Assembly (NCBI GenBank): GCA_025330725.1
Contig: JAIWND010000008.1
Location: 62,001-126,000 of the forward strand
DNA length: 64,000 nucleotides
DNA from: Chlamydoabsidia padenii
Taxonomy: Eukaryota > Mucoromycota > Mucoromycetes > Mucorales > Cunninghamellaceae
Reading direction: 5' to 3'
Part shown: piece by piece, positions 11,749-25,651 of the stretch
Position numbering within the stretch: the stretch's first letter is position 1
How the letters are laid out: every line of letters starts with the position of its first letter
Made by a program: the position numbers and the translations under genes
Notes under the pieces: generated by a model
What the model was told of the DNA's origin: nothing
Seen by the model: the letters and a program-made list of their open reading frames with translations, nothing else
Databases searched by the model: none

Positions 11749-13867
11749 TTCTCCTCAACATTTAGCTGTATCTGCCCTTTTTTCCTCCCCTTTTATCCAT
11801 TGTACTCATTCTCTCATCACACATCTGTTAGTTGATACTTGTAGTAGGAACTCTCTCTCTCTCTTCATTTTATATACCTATTCCAATTATTGATTACCAT
11901 CCTTCTTTTATTATATTGTTACTCTTACTTTATTATTTACTTCTCTTATCCTTCTTTCCTTTTACTTTTATCAATAAAACAATGTCTTTATTTTACCAAC
12001 CTCTTATTGTTTTATGTGTGTAACTGTGATGGAGGGAAACGTGAATCTGTTTATGGGATGGTATGTATTTCGGGTCTTCGGCAGCATTGATTTCCTTTCT
12101 GGTCTGTCCGAATTTCTAATGTCCGACGCCACTTGGCTTGAAACAAATGTGGGCAGAGGAGTCAAATTTTCATTCTTCTTTATATATATATATATCTATA
12201 TATCACTTTTATCAACAGCGTCCCACAAACGAATATACAAAACATCTTCTTGGCTTAAGAGAATTAGTAACAACCATGTACGGATTCAAGATACCAAACA
12301 TGCCTCAGAGTCTATATTGATATACTATTACTGTCATAATGCTGGTAAGCGATACATTACATAACAGTGACTAACTGAATGAAACTAATACATCTTTTAC
12401 TTGACTCCCTAGTATCCAATCTGGAAATGCTCTCTCTACATTAGGTGTTAGGCTCTAATGATCTCCTGATTACAAACAAGTAAGTTAATGCAAAACAAGT
12501 TTAGGAAAATACTAAACACAACCTCCTTTTTACTTCTCCCCCCCCAGCCTCCTCCTGTAATAGCTTATGTGTGAAGAAACTTCTAACGACTGACAGCAGG
12601 CGCAGCCCTATGAATATTGGCACCTTACTGGAGCATGGAGGGACGGAATCATCACAATAATTTGCCTGCGACACCAAGAACGTCCATCATCCACCAATAA
12701 TCAGCCAATATTACCGAGATATTCATCATTGTCCAGGGGTAATCATTAATCCTTCATCACTTGGTGCACAAGTTGCTTGGAAATACAATCACTGTAATGT
12801 CCCTGCCATTGTCAGAAGAAACAAAGGACTTTATCTGTAAAGTGGAACATAGTTCCCCCCCTTCTTTTTCTTTTTGTAATAGTATTCTTGCCTTGTATTC
12901 TTCTATATACTTTATTACTCTTATTATAATAAAACAAATGTTTTAAATATCACTAATTTGATCTTGGGCCGATAAATTTGTGATGCATGGATTGAATCGC
13001 AAAGGGGATTCATGTCATGCGACTTGATTGTATATAGTATTGTTGGGTTAGTCTTAGTAGTCTTTGACTCTATCAACCAGTGGGTCATGCTTTTTATTGG
13101 ATGGAACGACAGATCATGTAATTCCAATTTTTGACTTTTTTTTTTTATCATCACCATAAGGATGGAAGTTTCATCCCATAATAGAGTATCACGTTTTTTT
13201 TTTTTTTGTCCCTCTTGGATGTGTGATACTAATGTCTTTTAATATCCGGTATGACATGCAGCCAAAGTTACATTTATATCACTTTGTCTATGAGAGCTTG
13301 AAAGAAATGCAAAGATTGTCTTGGTGCTTCCTCAGTGATACATGAAGCATAGTACTTTGCATACGATTTCCTTACCATCACTGACATAATGGAAGTCTTT
13401 TTCCCCTAATCCGCTTCCCGCAACTATTATGGGATACTTGTATATGACATCATATTGCTGTTTCTTTCACTTTTATAGGATAGTATCAATCATATTGCTT
13501 CAATGCCATCTTGGGTGGAGCACTTTGAAAAAAAGTTACGCATGACTCGTTTCATTTCCCGCCAATAAACTTGATTGGTTGACATTTTCTGAGTTTCCTA
13601 TACCAGTGCCTCAATTTCTTTTTTTTTTTTCTTTTCTTTTTTTGTTCCTTTACTTCTTCATTCTTATACCCCTCTTTTTACTTTAACCAACTTTTTACCT
13701 CCTTCTTCCTTCCTAATCTTGCTATAATATAAGGTAATACATATAAACTCAAGTTGAAAAGTGGTTAGCATTCGTTATCACTGATTCGACGAACACCCCC
13801 TTAATGGGGCCTTATTCTATTTTTACCCCTACTAACTTGATAGTTTATAGATCACATATTCTGTGTC
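11749..13867. other. 2.1-kb intergenic region, no gene seen
   Basis: This is the widest gap between two same-strand genes. A TA-rich patch lies at 12181-12201 and a TTTCCCGCCAAT element at 13553-13564, about 305 bp upstream of the kinesin start. Short ORFs exist on both strands but have low-complexity or random-looking translations. No tRNA fold was recognised. Confidence 0.5.
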
Positions 13868-16800
13868 ATGTCTGGACCTGGGAACATCAAGGTGGTGGTA
13901 CGTTGCCGTCCTTTAAATTCTAAAGGTAAGGTAGAATAGTGAGTAAAGATTCTCTTTTTTTTTTTTTTTAATGGGTTCTCTCTGGTGTTATAAACTAACC
14001 CACTCGTTTTGTATCCTTATAGAAATGGCACGCGGCGCGATTGGTCTCGTTCGTATGGAAGGAAATCAGACTATCATTACACAACCTACTACAACATCTT
14101 CAACAAATAGCAATGATAGCAATCGGCCCCATCGTGATCAAAACAGCACCAACAATACCGTGGGAGCTGGAGACGATACCAAAGCCTTCACCTTTGATCG
14201 GTCATTCTGGTCTGTGAATCCCAAAGATCCCAACTATGCCTCTCAAGATGATGTCTATAATGATTTGGGTCAAGAACTATTGGATCATGCCTTCCATGGG
14301 TATAACTGCTGTATTTTCGCCTGTAAGTAATTTACCCCAAAATTGCTTTTCACTAACTTACTCCCCCCCCTTTTTTGTTTTAAACTATAGATGGGCAAAC
14401 TGGTAGTGGGAAATCTTATACTATGATGGGTTATGGTGCAGACAAGGGGATTATACCAAAGACTTGTGCGGAATTATTCTCTCGGATTGCTTCTGATACG
14501 AATGAAGTTACTGGATACCAAGTGGAGGTCTCTTATCTGGAAATATACAACGAAAAGGTGCGCGATCTGTTGAACCCAAGAAACAAAAGTAACTTGAAAG
14601 TCCGTGAACATCCTAGTCTTGGACCTTATGTGGAGGATTTGTCTCGATTGGCTGTCAAATCTTTTGATGATATTGATCATTTGATGAATGAAGGAAATAA
14701 GGCAAGTACGACAAAATCATTCTCCTCCTAATCGTATATCTAACCCCGTTTCTTTTTTTTTTTTTTTTAGGCAAGAACTGTGGCGGCAACCAACATGAAC
14801 GAAACATCATCAAGATCCCATGCTGTTTTTACCATCTTTTTGACTTCAAGAAAAAGCGATGCGACATCAAAAGTTATCACTGAAAAAGTGAGTCGGATTA
14901 GTCTAGTGGATTTGGCTGGTAGTGAACGGGCTGATAGTACGGGGGCGACTGGTGCAAGGCTAAAGGAAGGTGCGAACATCAATCGGTCTTTAGCAACTCT
15001 TGGAAAGGTAATCGCGGCTTTGGCGGAAAAGTCCTCTCTGGTGGATCCTAAAAAGGGCAAGAAATCAAAAGAACATTTTATACCTTACCGCGACTCTGTA
15101 AGTGCTAACGATTAATGACAAAAAGGATTGTTACTAATTGTACCCCCTCTTACAAACATTTCAGGTTTTAACATGGCTCCTTAAAGACTGTCTTGGTGGA
15201 AATTCGCGAACGGCGATGATTGCAGCTATCTCACCAGCAGACTATGATGAAACTCTCAGCACTTTGCGATATGCCGATCAAGCCAAACGAATCAAGAACA
15301 AGCCTGTAATCAACGAAGATCCAAATGCCAAACTCATCCGGGAACTCAAAGAAGAACTACAGGCGTTGCGGGATACTCTTATGACATATGCACCTGAAGA
15401 AGTTGAAAAGATATCATCACAAACAAGTCCACAAATCCTTGGAAGTAGATCTACACCACGTCTCGGTGCACTACAACCTTCGCCAAAACCACTGGCAACT
15501 TCATCGACTGCGTCACCATCAACAGTAACAACTCCTTCTGCATTATCAACACGACCACCATCACCTGCTACACCTGCTAAAGAAATATCCTTTTCTGATG
15601 CTTTTGGTGTGACACGAAAATTAACAATGACTGAACTAGTGGATCAACTCAAGGCCTCTCAAAAACTACTGGACCAAGTAAATCAAACATGGGAAGAAAA
15701 ACTCGTCAAGACTCAAGGTGTACACTATGAAAGGGAAAAGGCGCTCGAATCTCTGGGTATCTTGTTGGAAAAGGATAATGGCATGGGTATTCACACTCCA
15801 AAGCAAATCCCTCATTTGGTTAACTTGAACGAAGATCCTTTAATGTCTGAATGCTTGATGTACCAACTGAAACATGGAATAACAAGGGTGGGGCGATTCG
15901 AAAGTGACAATGTAGATATTCGACTTAGTGGACCCAACATCATGCACGACCATTGCTACTTTGAAAACGATAATGGCCTGGTGACGATCTTTCCTGCAAC
16001 TGGATCAATGACCATGGTGAACGGGATGGGGATTGCAACACAAAAGCGACTACACAATGGATATCGCATCATTCTTGGCGACTATCACGTCTTCCGCTTC
16101 AATCACCCAGAGGAAGTGCGCAAGGAACGTGATCGACTCAGCTCCGACCAGCAGGCGTCTTTTGGTATGTTGTCAAGTGGGCGTAACAGCAGAACGACCG
16201 AACGCTCTGAATCACCAGCTCTTTTGTTCTCCGATGGCGAAAGCAGTAACTACAGCATTAGCGGTGGTGGACCTCCTGAAATTGTGGATTGGAACTTTGC
16301 CAAACGAGAAGCGGTATTGAATTACTATTACAACTCTGACAGCAACTTTATCAACGGCCCCAATGGTATAAACAATAATAATAACAATAATAGCATTAAT
16401 GGGGAATTATCAAAACGTATATCTCTATTGGATGATGAAACCATGTCACGAACAACAGCATCTTCCAAACGATTTAGCAATAGCTCTTTACCTCTATCCA
16501 CGGCGATTACCAACGACGATGAAATCACCAAACAAAGCAGCAATCGGCACAGTGGCAGTAATCTATCCATCGACACTGGTATATTCTCGGCACAGGATGG
16601 ACTGTCTAATATGGATCTGATGGAGGCGATGAATGACGACTTTGATAGCGCAAGTGGAATCATCAGACGGGAAAATGCACGACTTGATCTTAAACGTCAA
16701 AAAGAAGAATATGAAGAACGAATCCGATTGGCCACTCTTTACCATGAACAGCCTAGTCATATACAAGATATGGAAATCAAACTTCAGCGGGTGATTGACG

Positions 16801-19800
16801 ATATGCAACGTATGATGGACAATCAAAAACTCGCCTATGAATCGAAAATCAAACGACTGTCTTCAAAACTACCTCTGGAAATGCTCAGGTCGCCAATGTC
16901 TCCTTTATATTCACTTGCCGAACAAAGGCTGATATCCAAGGTGGTAACTCATTGGCGCCGTCATCGTTATGTCCTTATGGCGGAAGCAATGCTAGTCCAC
17001 GCCATATTCCTTAAAGAAGCCAACATTATTGCCAAAGATCTCGGGAAGGATGTATCTTACCAGTTTACTGTAGTCCACGACAATTACATGGTCTCACCAT
17101 GGTCTTTTTGGGAAGCTACTTCGGCTCTTCAACTACAATCACCAATTAACAACAACAACAATAATAATAATGATGGATCCACCGACTTTGACTCTGACCA
17201 ACAAAGTGCCGACTTGGACCTTCAACAAGCCATCAAACCATGTGTAGGTGTACAGGTGATCGACAGAAAACATAATGCCCTCTATATTTGGTCACTTCCT
17301 GAAATCAAGCGCCGACTGAAACAAATGCAGAATCTCTACAACTTTACTGACCGGCCACTATCTCGATCTCAATTCACCTGGAAGGATCCATTTTATCAAA
17401 CACCCTGTCCTCGGTATACTCTTATAGGGTTGGCCACTGTCTCGATGCGAAACCTTGCCCTCCAGGTGCCATTGGAAAGTGTGGTGGACGTCTTTGATCG
17501 GAATACTGGCACGGTGATGGGAAAACTTCGACTACTGGTAGCACCGATAGCAAGATCAATCACAAACAACAACAAAAGACGTCGGGGATCTGTCTCATTC
17601 TCGGTATCTAGTTTGGATAGCAATCACTCATTTGGATCAGCAATACCATCAGAGTATCGACAACCATCATCACCCACACAAAAAAGCAATGGCGATACAA
17701 ATGGTGGATGTCTTCTTCGGCTGGGCCAAAAACAAGTCTTTGAAATACACATATTGGAACTATCTGATCTCTATGAAACAATGTTTACTCAAGTGCATGC
17801 GCAATTTCGATTGTCAGCCTTTGGAAATGTGCAACGGTATTCTGACCAAGATAAGATGTATGCAACAGAGCCTGTCAGTGGCTTTGGAAAAGGACCTGTA
17901 CATTTCAACTATGCTCAAACCTTGGCAACAACTATTACGAGCGAAATGATGAATGCGATTATGGCTGAAGAGCTTACTATAGAACTGTATGGACAAGCAC
18001 GACCGGACCTTTTGTATGGTGTTGTTGAACAAAATATTGAACGTGAAAAGACGACCGACGTGAACAACAACAATACTACTGATGGAACTTTAACGAACAG
18101 TAACAATGTCTCTTTGGAAACTGGATCAGATAGTCCCAAAGATTCCATTATTGGTCAATACTCGATACCAAGTCCAACAACAGAAAAATCACTGGTACCA
18201 TCATGCTCAGCTCCCACATCAAACTCAGCAATAGCACCATCCTCTCCTTTATCCTCTCCAGCTACACCATACAAGCGCTTAAAAGTAAAGGCACCTATCC
18301 GATCCTATACAGATGATGGAGTACTATTAAAGGAACGACATCATGTGGTTGCGTACGTCCAATTATGCGAACTAGGTGAAGATGGCGAATATGTCCCGGT
18401 AAATGTGGTGGCCTATTCTCCTCAAGATCGTGGGTGCTTTTATCTTCGCCAGGGCCTGCAAAGACGATTGAAAATTACAATGGTTCACGACTCTGGTGTC
18501 CGACTTCCATGGAAAAATGTCATCAACGTGGTTATCAGCAATGTATCTCTCGCATCAGACAAGGACGATCAGGACTCGATAAAGCAGTCGGGCGACACTG
18601 TCTCCTCAGAATTAACCTCCAACAAAATACTCAATGTCAACCTTCATGAAGATCAGCCTTTGGAATTTTATCGCGATGGGACCTGTATGTTGATGGCACA
18701 AGGACCTTGGGACAGTACATTACACGATTTTGTTCATCTTAACCGTATTACCGCACCTCAGCAACGTATTCGAGCAACTCTGACCTGGCAGGTGACATGC
18801 GACAAGACCACACAACCTTTGTCCTTCTCGATGAACTTTGACATGAAAATCCACAGCCGGGACCTTGTACCACCTAGCAACACAAGCAACAATAGCTCAT
18901 CTGCCATTCTACATTACTTTTCGAGCGCCTTTTATCAATATCAGCGCATGTCCTACAAGCTTCGTGGCCTATTCTCGGTGCATCTATCTCCTCCGCTCAC
19001 TCGACAAGTCTCACAGCTCTGGCGTCTCAATACTGCCAACAAGTATGTCCGTGGCGAAGAATTACTGGGTCCTGAACGAGCTCTGCGCGATATTTCACTA
19101 ATAGAAGAGTATCGTGAAGCAACAAGGCGAATGGTGAAAAGACAACAAGTGGCGGCTACACAACAAACCTTGGCTTTAATAGATCAACAACGGAAAAGAC
19201 ATCAACGAAGGCTTCAAAATCAGCAGCAGCAGCAACAAGCTCAATCTTTTGATTTGGACTATGGCAGGTACGATGGTGAAAGCGCTGGCAAAGGTGATCA
19301 AGACACAATCAAGCTACACAAGATTGTTCAATTGTGGAAACGACGATTTGGAGTACAAAAAGAAGTAAAGAGGATCAAGTGTCACACAAAACCTTTGAAT
19401 ACGCATAAACTAAATTTCTTCTCTCTCTTCCTCCCTATATAGATCGTCATCAACCATAAACCACCAGTACCTATATCGTCCCCAATGTCACCTACTGCCT
19501 CATCATATCAGCAACTAGCCAAAGAAGATCTAAATTTAAAGTTAACACCTCATGTCAACTACATACTGCCCAACGATACCGTGACGAAAAAGGGATACTT
19601 GTGGCATCCACAGCCATCTGAAAGTGATACATGGGTGAAACACTGGTTTTCACTTCGGAGGTAATTATATAATTTGGTTTAGGCTGTTAATGGCATTGTT
19701 GCTTATCTAAGATGATTCTTTGTGTAGACCCTTTATTATGGTCTATCAAGACCAAACCGAAATCGAAGAATTGGCGGTGATTGATTTGACCTCCGTTCGG

Positions 19801-20037
19801 GTTGATCATAGAAAAGATCTTGAAGATCTGTTACAGGTAAAGACAATGGTGACAAGACATACTGTACCATCCACTGACTTTATATATATTTATATATACT
19901 TTGTTTAGAAACCACATGCTTTTGCCATCTACACCACCAACAACGCCTATTTATTCCAAGCCAAAGACCACAACGACATGATTGACTGGATCACCAAAGT
20001 AGATCAATTTTACCCGGTGGATAGTCTTACACTCTAG
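13868..20037 (+). CDS. Kinesin-3 (KIF1/UNC-104 type) motor with FHA and PH domains
   Basis: Eight exons: 13868-13925, 14023-14322, 14391-14701, 14771-15097, 15165-19364, 19443-19660, 19728-19836 and 19909-20037. They give about 1883 aa, all in phase. The motor domain starts at residue 1 ([14 protein letters not shown]), with P-loop GQTGSGKS (about 121), switch I NETSSRSH and switch [10 protein letters not shown]. The neck region follows [13 protein letters not shown]. An FHA domain is at about 560-640 ([14 protein letters not shown]). A C-terminal PH domain (about 1783-1875, KKGYLW to MIDWITKV) binds phosphoinositide cargo membranes. Family role: plus-end transport of vesicles and early endosomes along hyphae. 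Exon 5 alone is 4.2 kb. The intron after exon 3 uses a GC donor. Low-complexity Asn and Ser inserts lie between FHA and PH. Confidence 0.95.
14702..14770 (+). other. GC-AG intron in the kinesin gene
   Basis: The junction AATAAG|gcaagt ... ttttag|GCAAGA restores the conserved kinesin reading [22 protein letters not shown] donor four bases downstream (gtacga) would shift the frame, so GC is the donor used. The remaining donor bases fit U1 well, as is usual for GC-AG introns. Confidence 0.85.
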
Positions 20038-20242
20038 TTATTTATACACATCCCATTTATATATAGTCATACCTTCTTCCATATACCGTTTATCCCCCCT
20101 CACCCCACATATTATATTTATTACAATAATAGATTTTTACACATCCCAATAAAGACAAATGACCAATAAAATATAACCTGTCTTCCAAATTTGATTGTAG
20201 TATATAACAAAGTATTAAAAAAGTTTATTTATAAAGACCATA

Positions 20243-21850
20243 CTAAATATATAGTTGTACAATTATATGCACAAATAGAGCAAATAGAATCATATCTAAA
20301 AAGATAAAAACAGGAGTGCTATAATCAGGACCTATTAACAAAAAGATAGGTGAGCGGTGGTTTAAAATCACGTTTGATTGTTTTGCTATCTTACCTAATA
20401 TTAACGTTTCAGGGATCACCATGACGTGACAACAGTTATCAGCGCCTGCAGAGGCAAGATATTTACCAGCATGATCAAAAGTTAAGCTTGTAATAGCAAA
20501 TCCGTGGGCTTTGTCCTTCTTCAACACAGGCTACAACATAAAGGTTTTAGTTATTGAATTCTAGGTGTTCCAATTTCTTTTTTTTTTTTTTCCTTTACTT
20601 TTAGCGTTGATGTATCCACCAAACCCACAGACAGATTTGTAGTGGCATAAGCCAATAAATCCCCTTTATCACTACCAAAAAAAAAAGTGTGAGTAACAGT
20701 TAACCGTTTTGCCCCACTTTATCTCCCTTACCTTATACAAAATGAGGTAATGTTTTTCCTGCTGATCCGACGATTCAAGCTTTTGCGCAAGGGGTAAGGT
20801 TTCCGTTTGTTGATCGTCCAAACACAGACGAAAGCCCCTTCACTGGATTTGGTTGTCGGGTTCACGATGGCATAAAGTTTGTTATTGACGTAGCGGCAAG
20901 CACGGTATTCACACTGGGTATAACGGTTGAAACAAGGGCTATTGATGACTTGGACTATGGCGCTGTCCTGGATAGATAAGATGATGAGTGCCTTGGTGGT
21001 TGCGATCGCCACATGTGTTTCGGTTGTGTCGATATCGGCGTCCTGGACATGTTGGAATCGTAAGGGTGGAAACACCACAGAGAGATCAGGGACATTTAGC
21101 ACACTGACCTTGCCATCGGTTGTGCCAGACAGCAAGTATTTGCCCGAATGGCTGAATCGTGTGATTTTCTATTCCAAAAAAAGAAAGTGTGAGCTGGGTC
21201 GTGTGATTCATTTTTTTTTTTTAAAGAGTGTACCTGATATTCTTCTGGATTCTTGCTAGAGCTGGTACAGGTTGCCTTGACTTGTTTGATTTGTCTATGA
21301 CAATTATGTTAGGTCATTACACTTCAAACTGTTTCCCTCAGGTTCTTTACCCTTCATGAGTGTCGAATAGTCGACATTGCTGGTTTTGTCCTTTTTGTAT
21401 TTGTTCATGAGAGCCATTAATCCCAGCTGCTATCATTGGCAACTATAGAGGAGAGAAAGAGAGGTTAGTATACTTGATTAGCTACTCTAGATACATGCAT
21501 GGATATTTACCTGAGGGTGAGTTGCCACTGACATTGCGCAGTCTTCTTGTTCAGATAACTCCAAAGCCGACGTTTCTTTAAGACGTTTCTTTTTAGCATC
21601 TATAGATAAAGTGACCTATTCATTAATAGAAAGAGAAAAAAAAAAGGGGGGGGGAAGAAGAAGGTACATTGGTATAACTGGAGTCAATGGTATCGTCAAG
21701 GATGGATGTTCTTGTCCTTACTATTTTGTTTTTCGTGCCAGTGTTATTAGCTCCACCACCACCCACAGCCACAAGTTGATCATCCAGTGTGAATTGAAGA
21801 CCATAGACGGGGAAATCCACCCGTTTCTTGAAGGTGACAGGGCGGACCAT
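20243..21850 (-). CDS. SEC12: Sec12-type Sar1 guanine nucleotide exchange factor
   Basis: Eight exons in reading order: 21850-21668, 21615-21511, 21442-21351, 21294-21234, 21168-20732, 20671-20599, 20530-20395 and 20295-20243, about 379 aa, all in phase. The N terminus FPVYGLQFTLDDQLVAVGGG followed by NTGTKNKI is the Sec12/PREB signature. WD40-like repeats follow (ITRFSHSGKYLLSGTTDGKV; AITSLTFDHAGKYLASAGAD). The last exon encodes one C-terminal hydrophobic anchor (MILFALFVHIIVQLYI) with almost no lumenal tail. Family role: ER-membrane GEF that loads Sar1 with GTP to start COPII budding. The gene converges on the kinesin gene with a gap of about 205 bp. A GGGATTTGAA element at 21944-21953 lies about 95 bp upstream of the start. 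It complements Sec24 at 33-37 kb in function. Confidence 0.92.
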
Positions 21851-22723
21851 AAAACAGTGATTAAAGGATTGTAAGATAGAAAGGACAAAGAGAGAAAAGA
21901 ATCAACTGATTTAATTGTTTTTCCCCCTTCCGACTCTGGTGTCGGGATTTGAATGTATTCCCCATACGATCCTTATAGGCCTCAAACAAACTCAATTCCA
22001 ATCCCCTCTGGCCAAAGGTGTATTCCCTGGTCATGATTTTGTAAAAACCCCTACTCATTCAATTACTAACGATCAAAGTGATTATGGATCTACTCGAACA
22101 GATCGAGCTACAAAAACAGGAAAAAAATTTCACACCCTGTCAGCTCACGCTAACCGTAGGCGTATTCCCTAGTCAGATTCGATATGACAACTACTCAACG
22201 AAATATCAACTCATTAATGATTTAGAAAGCCGTGTCACGAGAGTCCAACCAAATAGAAAGGATACAATATGTAAAACACTTTCAGGAGAGAATCTAGCCG
22301 AAAGGAAAAGGTCAAGTAAAAGACTTGAAAAGCATTTACATAGAGAAAAAGATTGCTTACACCTGTTATCAATGATAAGATTATGGTTTATCAAAAGATA
22401 TGAAAGAAAGCATGTAGGCTGAATTTGCAAATGCATGAATTTTACCGAAAAAGGGAAATCGGAAGTTGAAATTTTTGAGCAGAGACAAAGATGAAGCCCC
22501 ATCTTTTTTTTTTTTTTTTTTTTTTTTTTGGTTCCCATTGACCATAATTTAACGCAAAACAAATGACAGCTCTTGTATGAGCTTTCGAACAAGAGAGAAG
22601 AGGAAATAAAAAACAAAAAAGATGATAAGATTAAAAAAAAAGCCGGGTGTTTATTGTTATAAAAAGCGATTACTAATATTATCAAAGAAGTATGTATCTA
22701 TACTAAATGAGAAGATGGCTACA
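21851..22723. other. Intergenic region between TAF5 and Sec12, with poly(T) tract
   Basis: This region holds the Sec12 promoter, including TCGGGATTTGAA at 21942-21953, and a 26-nt T run at 22504-22529. A plus-strand ORF of 114 codons at 22078-22422 has no recognisable domain and no splice support, so I do not call it. Confidence 0.5.
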
Positions 22724-22864
22724 TTATGGAATGAAGGCACCGGCAACGAGGCAGAGATTTCGTTTTGTAAACTTGACGGTATAAATTGGTGTTTGTTTGG
22801 TAGGGAATACGGCAAGAGGATGATGACTAGAGATAGGATAAAAGGGGAGTCTATTATGACATGA

Positions 22865-22909
<45 letters not shown>

Positions 22910-25651
22910 CTTTTGGGGTTATACTTACTTTGCTAGAGGACTATTCGAGTGTCGATTGTCATCCATTTTCTTATCCCCCTTGTCTTTCCGATTCGATTCC
23001 TCCAGTCGCATCCGCTTCATATTGGTTTCATTAGGTCTCATGATTGCTCCAGACGAGGATGATGTTGCAGTGGATGATGTTGATTGTGTTCCGCTGTTGA
23101 CATCCCAAACACGTACAGTGTTATCTGCTCCACCGGAGACAAGTACATGACTATCTGCACTGAAATCCAATGAATAAACATGATCCCTATGTCCTGTCAT
23201 TGTTTTTAATCGTCGTCCTGATCCCAAGTCCCATAGATTTACTGTTGTATCTTCCCCTAGAGATACATATAAAATAAAAGGTGAGTTTAAGGTAAATTAA
23301 TACTATGGATTGACTTACCAGCAGAAGCCATTAGTCGGCCATTAGGAGAGATCGCCACTGTTTTAACTCCACCAGTATGCCCAGTAAATACACGTACACA
23401 GGATCCCCGTTGTACATCCCATAGTCTAGCTGTTCGATCACTAGAGCCTGTCACCAAGTATTTGGAATTGGGATGGAATTTGACGACCTATAATAATAAT
23501 GATAATAAAGAGCCATTGAGTTGTGTTCGTTCATGCAAGCATGGTAACTTACATCCACATCAGAAAGATGGCCTGCAAATATACGCAATGGGTAAGTATG
23601 ATCGCAGCTCCATAATCTTGCCGTCTTGTCATGTGAAGCCGTAGCAAAATAGAACCCAAAAGGTCCAAAATCGACATCCCAGACCGGGTAATTGTGGCTC
23701 TTGTAAACGACCACATTTTCAAATGTTCGCATATTCCATAACCGGGCTGATTGATCTTGAGAGCATGATATTAAGTATTCGTTGTCTTGATTGAAGCTGG
23801 CACCATATACAGGACCCGCATGACCAATTAATCGCACATAGTCGCTATTCCCTTTCTCTTTTAACCCCCCCCCGCAAAAAAAAGAGCGATTAGTAATGGA
23901 TCAGTCCCTGTCTTTTATTCCTATATCTTACCATTGTCGTCAGTGGGCTTCCGTAATGACTCACCCTTGAGACTCCATACCTTGATAAAGGATTCTGAGA
24001 AGCCACCTGCAACCAAACTTGAGTCATCAGAGATGGAGATACAATTGAGACTACAATAAATGTATAGAGTAAGTAATTTTTAATCAATGATAGTTTATAT
24101 TTATACTTACTTGTCATGGGTATTATGGAAGGTGTAAGCACAAACACTGGGTAAGGATACTGTTCCGAGTGAGATTCGTTTTCGAAGATCTTTGAGCACA
24201 TCCAATTCCACCTGTATATCAGAAGATTGACTAATCATGTCAGGTTAGTTACCACTATCCTGTCATTATATATTCATCAACTTACGTGGGTGGTGTAGTG
24301 ATATCCGCGAATACTGGACTGTCTGTTGATGTTTCTTGTTTGACTTGTTTGAGCGTATCACCGTAAGACCCTGATTCATCTATTTCCATCGAATCCTTAA
24401 AAAAGAATAAAATAAAACAAAACATATCAAATGATGAGTTAAACTAGTATGATCCTTTTCCCCAGGTACCTACATTTTCCTTTTTCAATCTATCTGTTGA
24501 TATACAAGCGTCATCCACCATTAAACCAATCCCATTATACATATCATTCGTTCCGCCAGCGGATTTTTCATGTGTCACTATGGTAACAAAAAGAGAAAAG
24601 AAAGGGTTAATGATGACCATCACTATTGGAGTTCGTAGTCCTTACCTTCGATGGAGAGGTGCTGATCAACAATCCTTGCCAGATTCAATCGTTTGAATTC
24701 TTGGATATAGTTGATGAAGAGTTCATATGGAATTATAAACATTATGATACGATATTTGTTGTTTCTATACTTTTGTGATAATGTGTTTTCCGATACTTGT
24801 TGAGGTGTGGTGATTTTGTCGAGCTGATTCACTTCGTTTTCATGATTTCTATCCCCATTCATGTGATCTGATCTATAGTGATTTAAAAAATAGTGGGCTG
24901 GAAAAGAGATATAAAATCAGGTTAGTAACTATATGTAATCATAGTTAACTACCTCTTACCTTGTTCCTGTAGATCTTTACTGACCAAATCAAGATAGATA
25001 TGGACAAATATAGGGTAGAGTAGTGTTGACAAGTCAGGCTATTGTTTTACAAGAACACAAGTAGGTTCACTTGTTAGTATTCATGATAACCAACCCCTTC
25101 TTCTTCTTTCTCCTTTATATTACCTTGTACAAGTCAAGAGCATTGCCGATCCATTCTCGTAGTTGGTGGTAGCTTGTGGCATACGCGTCGGGATCACCAT
25201 ATAGATCGTCTTCATCATCGTTGTTATTGAGTAGATGCTGTAATACTGGGTTGGAGAATGTTGTTAAAGGATGTGTGCTGCTATTACTGTTATTGTTGTG
25301 ATTTGCTTTGATGTATCGTGCCAGTTGGTCCATACTAATAGTGTTCCCGCTGGCATCACGTAGAGACGCAATGTTTTCAGGTGTATATCCTTTTCTTTCA
25401 AAATAACTTGTTATGATCTTTTGAAGATCGTTGGAAGTAGGTAGATTAATGTCGGTACGAGAAGTTGTATAATCGCCAGGAGTTGTTGTACCAATTCCAT
25501 TGGTTGCTGTTGTTGATAATGAAGAAGACGAAGGCGAATAATTTGTGTTATTTGCTGACCCCACCATGGTGTTGGCTAGTAAAGAATGATTGTTGTTGTT
25601 GTTATTGTTGTTGGTTGGTGAGGAATTGGCATAAAAAGGCAAGTGCGCCAT
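22724..25651 (-). CDS. TAF5: TFIID subunit TAF5 (LisH, NTD2 and WD40 repeats)
   Basis: Eleven exons in reading order: 25651-25124, 25038-24960, 24897-24646, 24577-24474, 24395-24286, 24230-24111, 24050-23932, 23857-23553, 23487-23319, 23256-22929 and 22826-22724. They give about 738 aa, and every junction keeps phase. After an Asn/Ser-rich start comes a LisH-like helix pair (LQKIITSYFERKGYTPENIA). The TAF5 NTD2 domain follows (PDLSTLLYPIFVHIYLDLV ... NYIQEFKRLNLARIVDQHL). The C-terminal half has WD40 blades such as LIGHAGPVYGASFNQDNEYL, HNYPVWDVDF and HRDHVYSLDFSAD. The last exon ends IYTVKFTKRNLCLVAGAF, the typical TAF5 end. Role: scaffold of the TFIID general transcription factor, also in SAGA in many fungi. 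The last intron (22827-22928) contains a 43-nt homopolymer. Confidence 0.94.
22867..22909 (-). repeat. Homopolymer inside the last TAF5 intron
   Basis: A 43-nt T run on the plus strand reads as poly(A) in the TAF5 transcript and fills almost half of a 102-bp intron. Confidence 0.9.

Noticed and set aside
11749..13867. Possible hidden gene in the 2.1-kb gap before the kinesin gene
   Set aside because: No pair of exons with protein-like reading and matching phases was found on either strand.
22078..22422. 114-codon plus-strand ORF between Sec12 and TAF5
   Set aside because: No domain, no splice signals, and it overlaps the region expected to hold the Sec12 promoter. Weak, not impossible.
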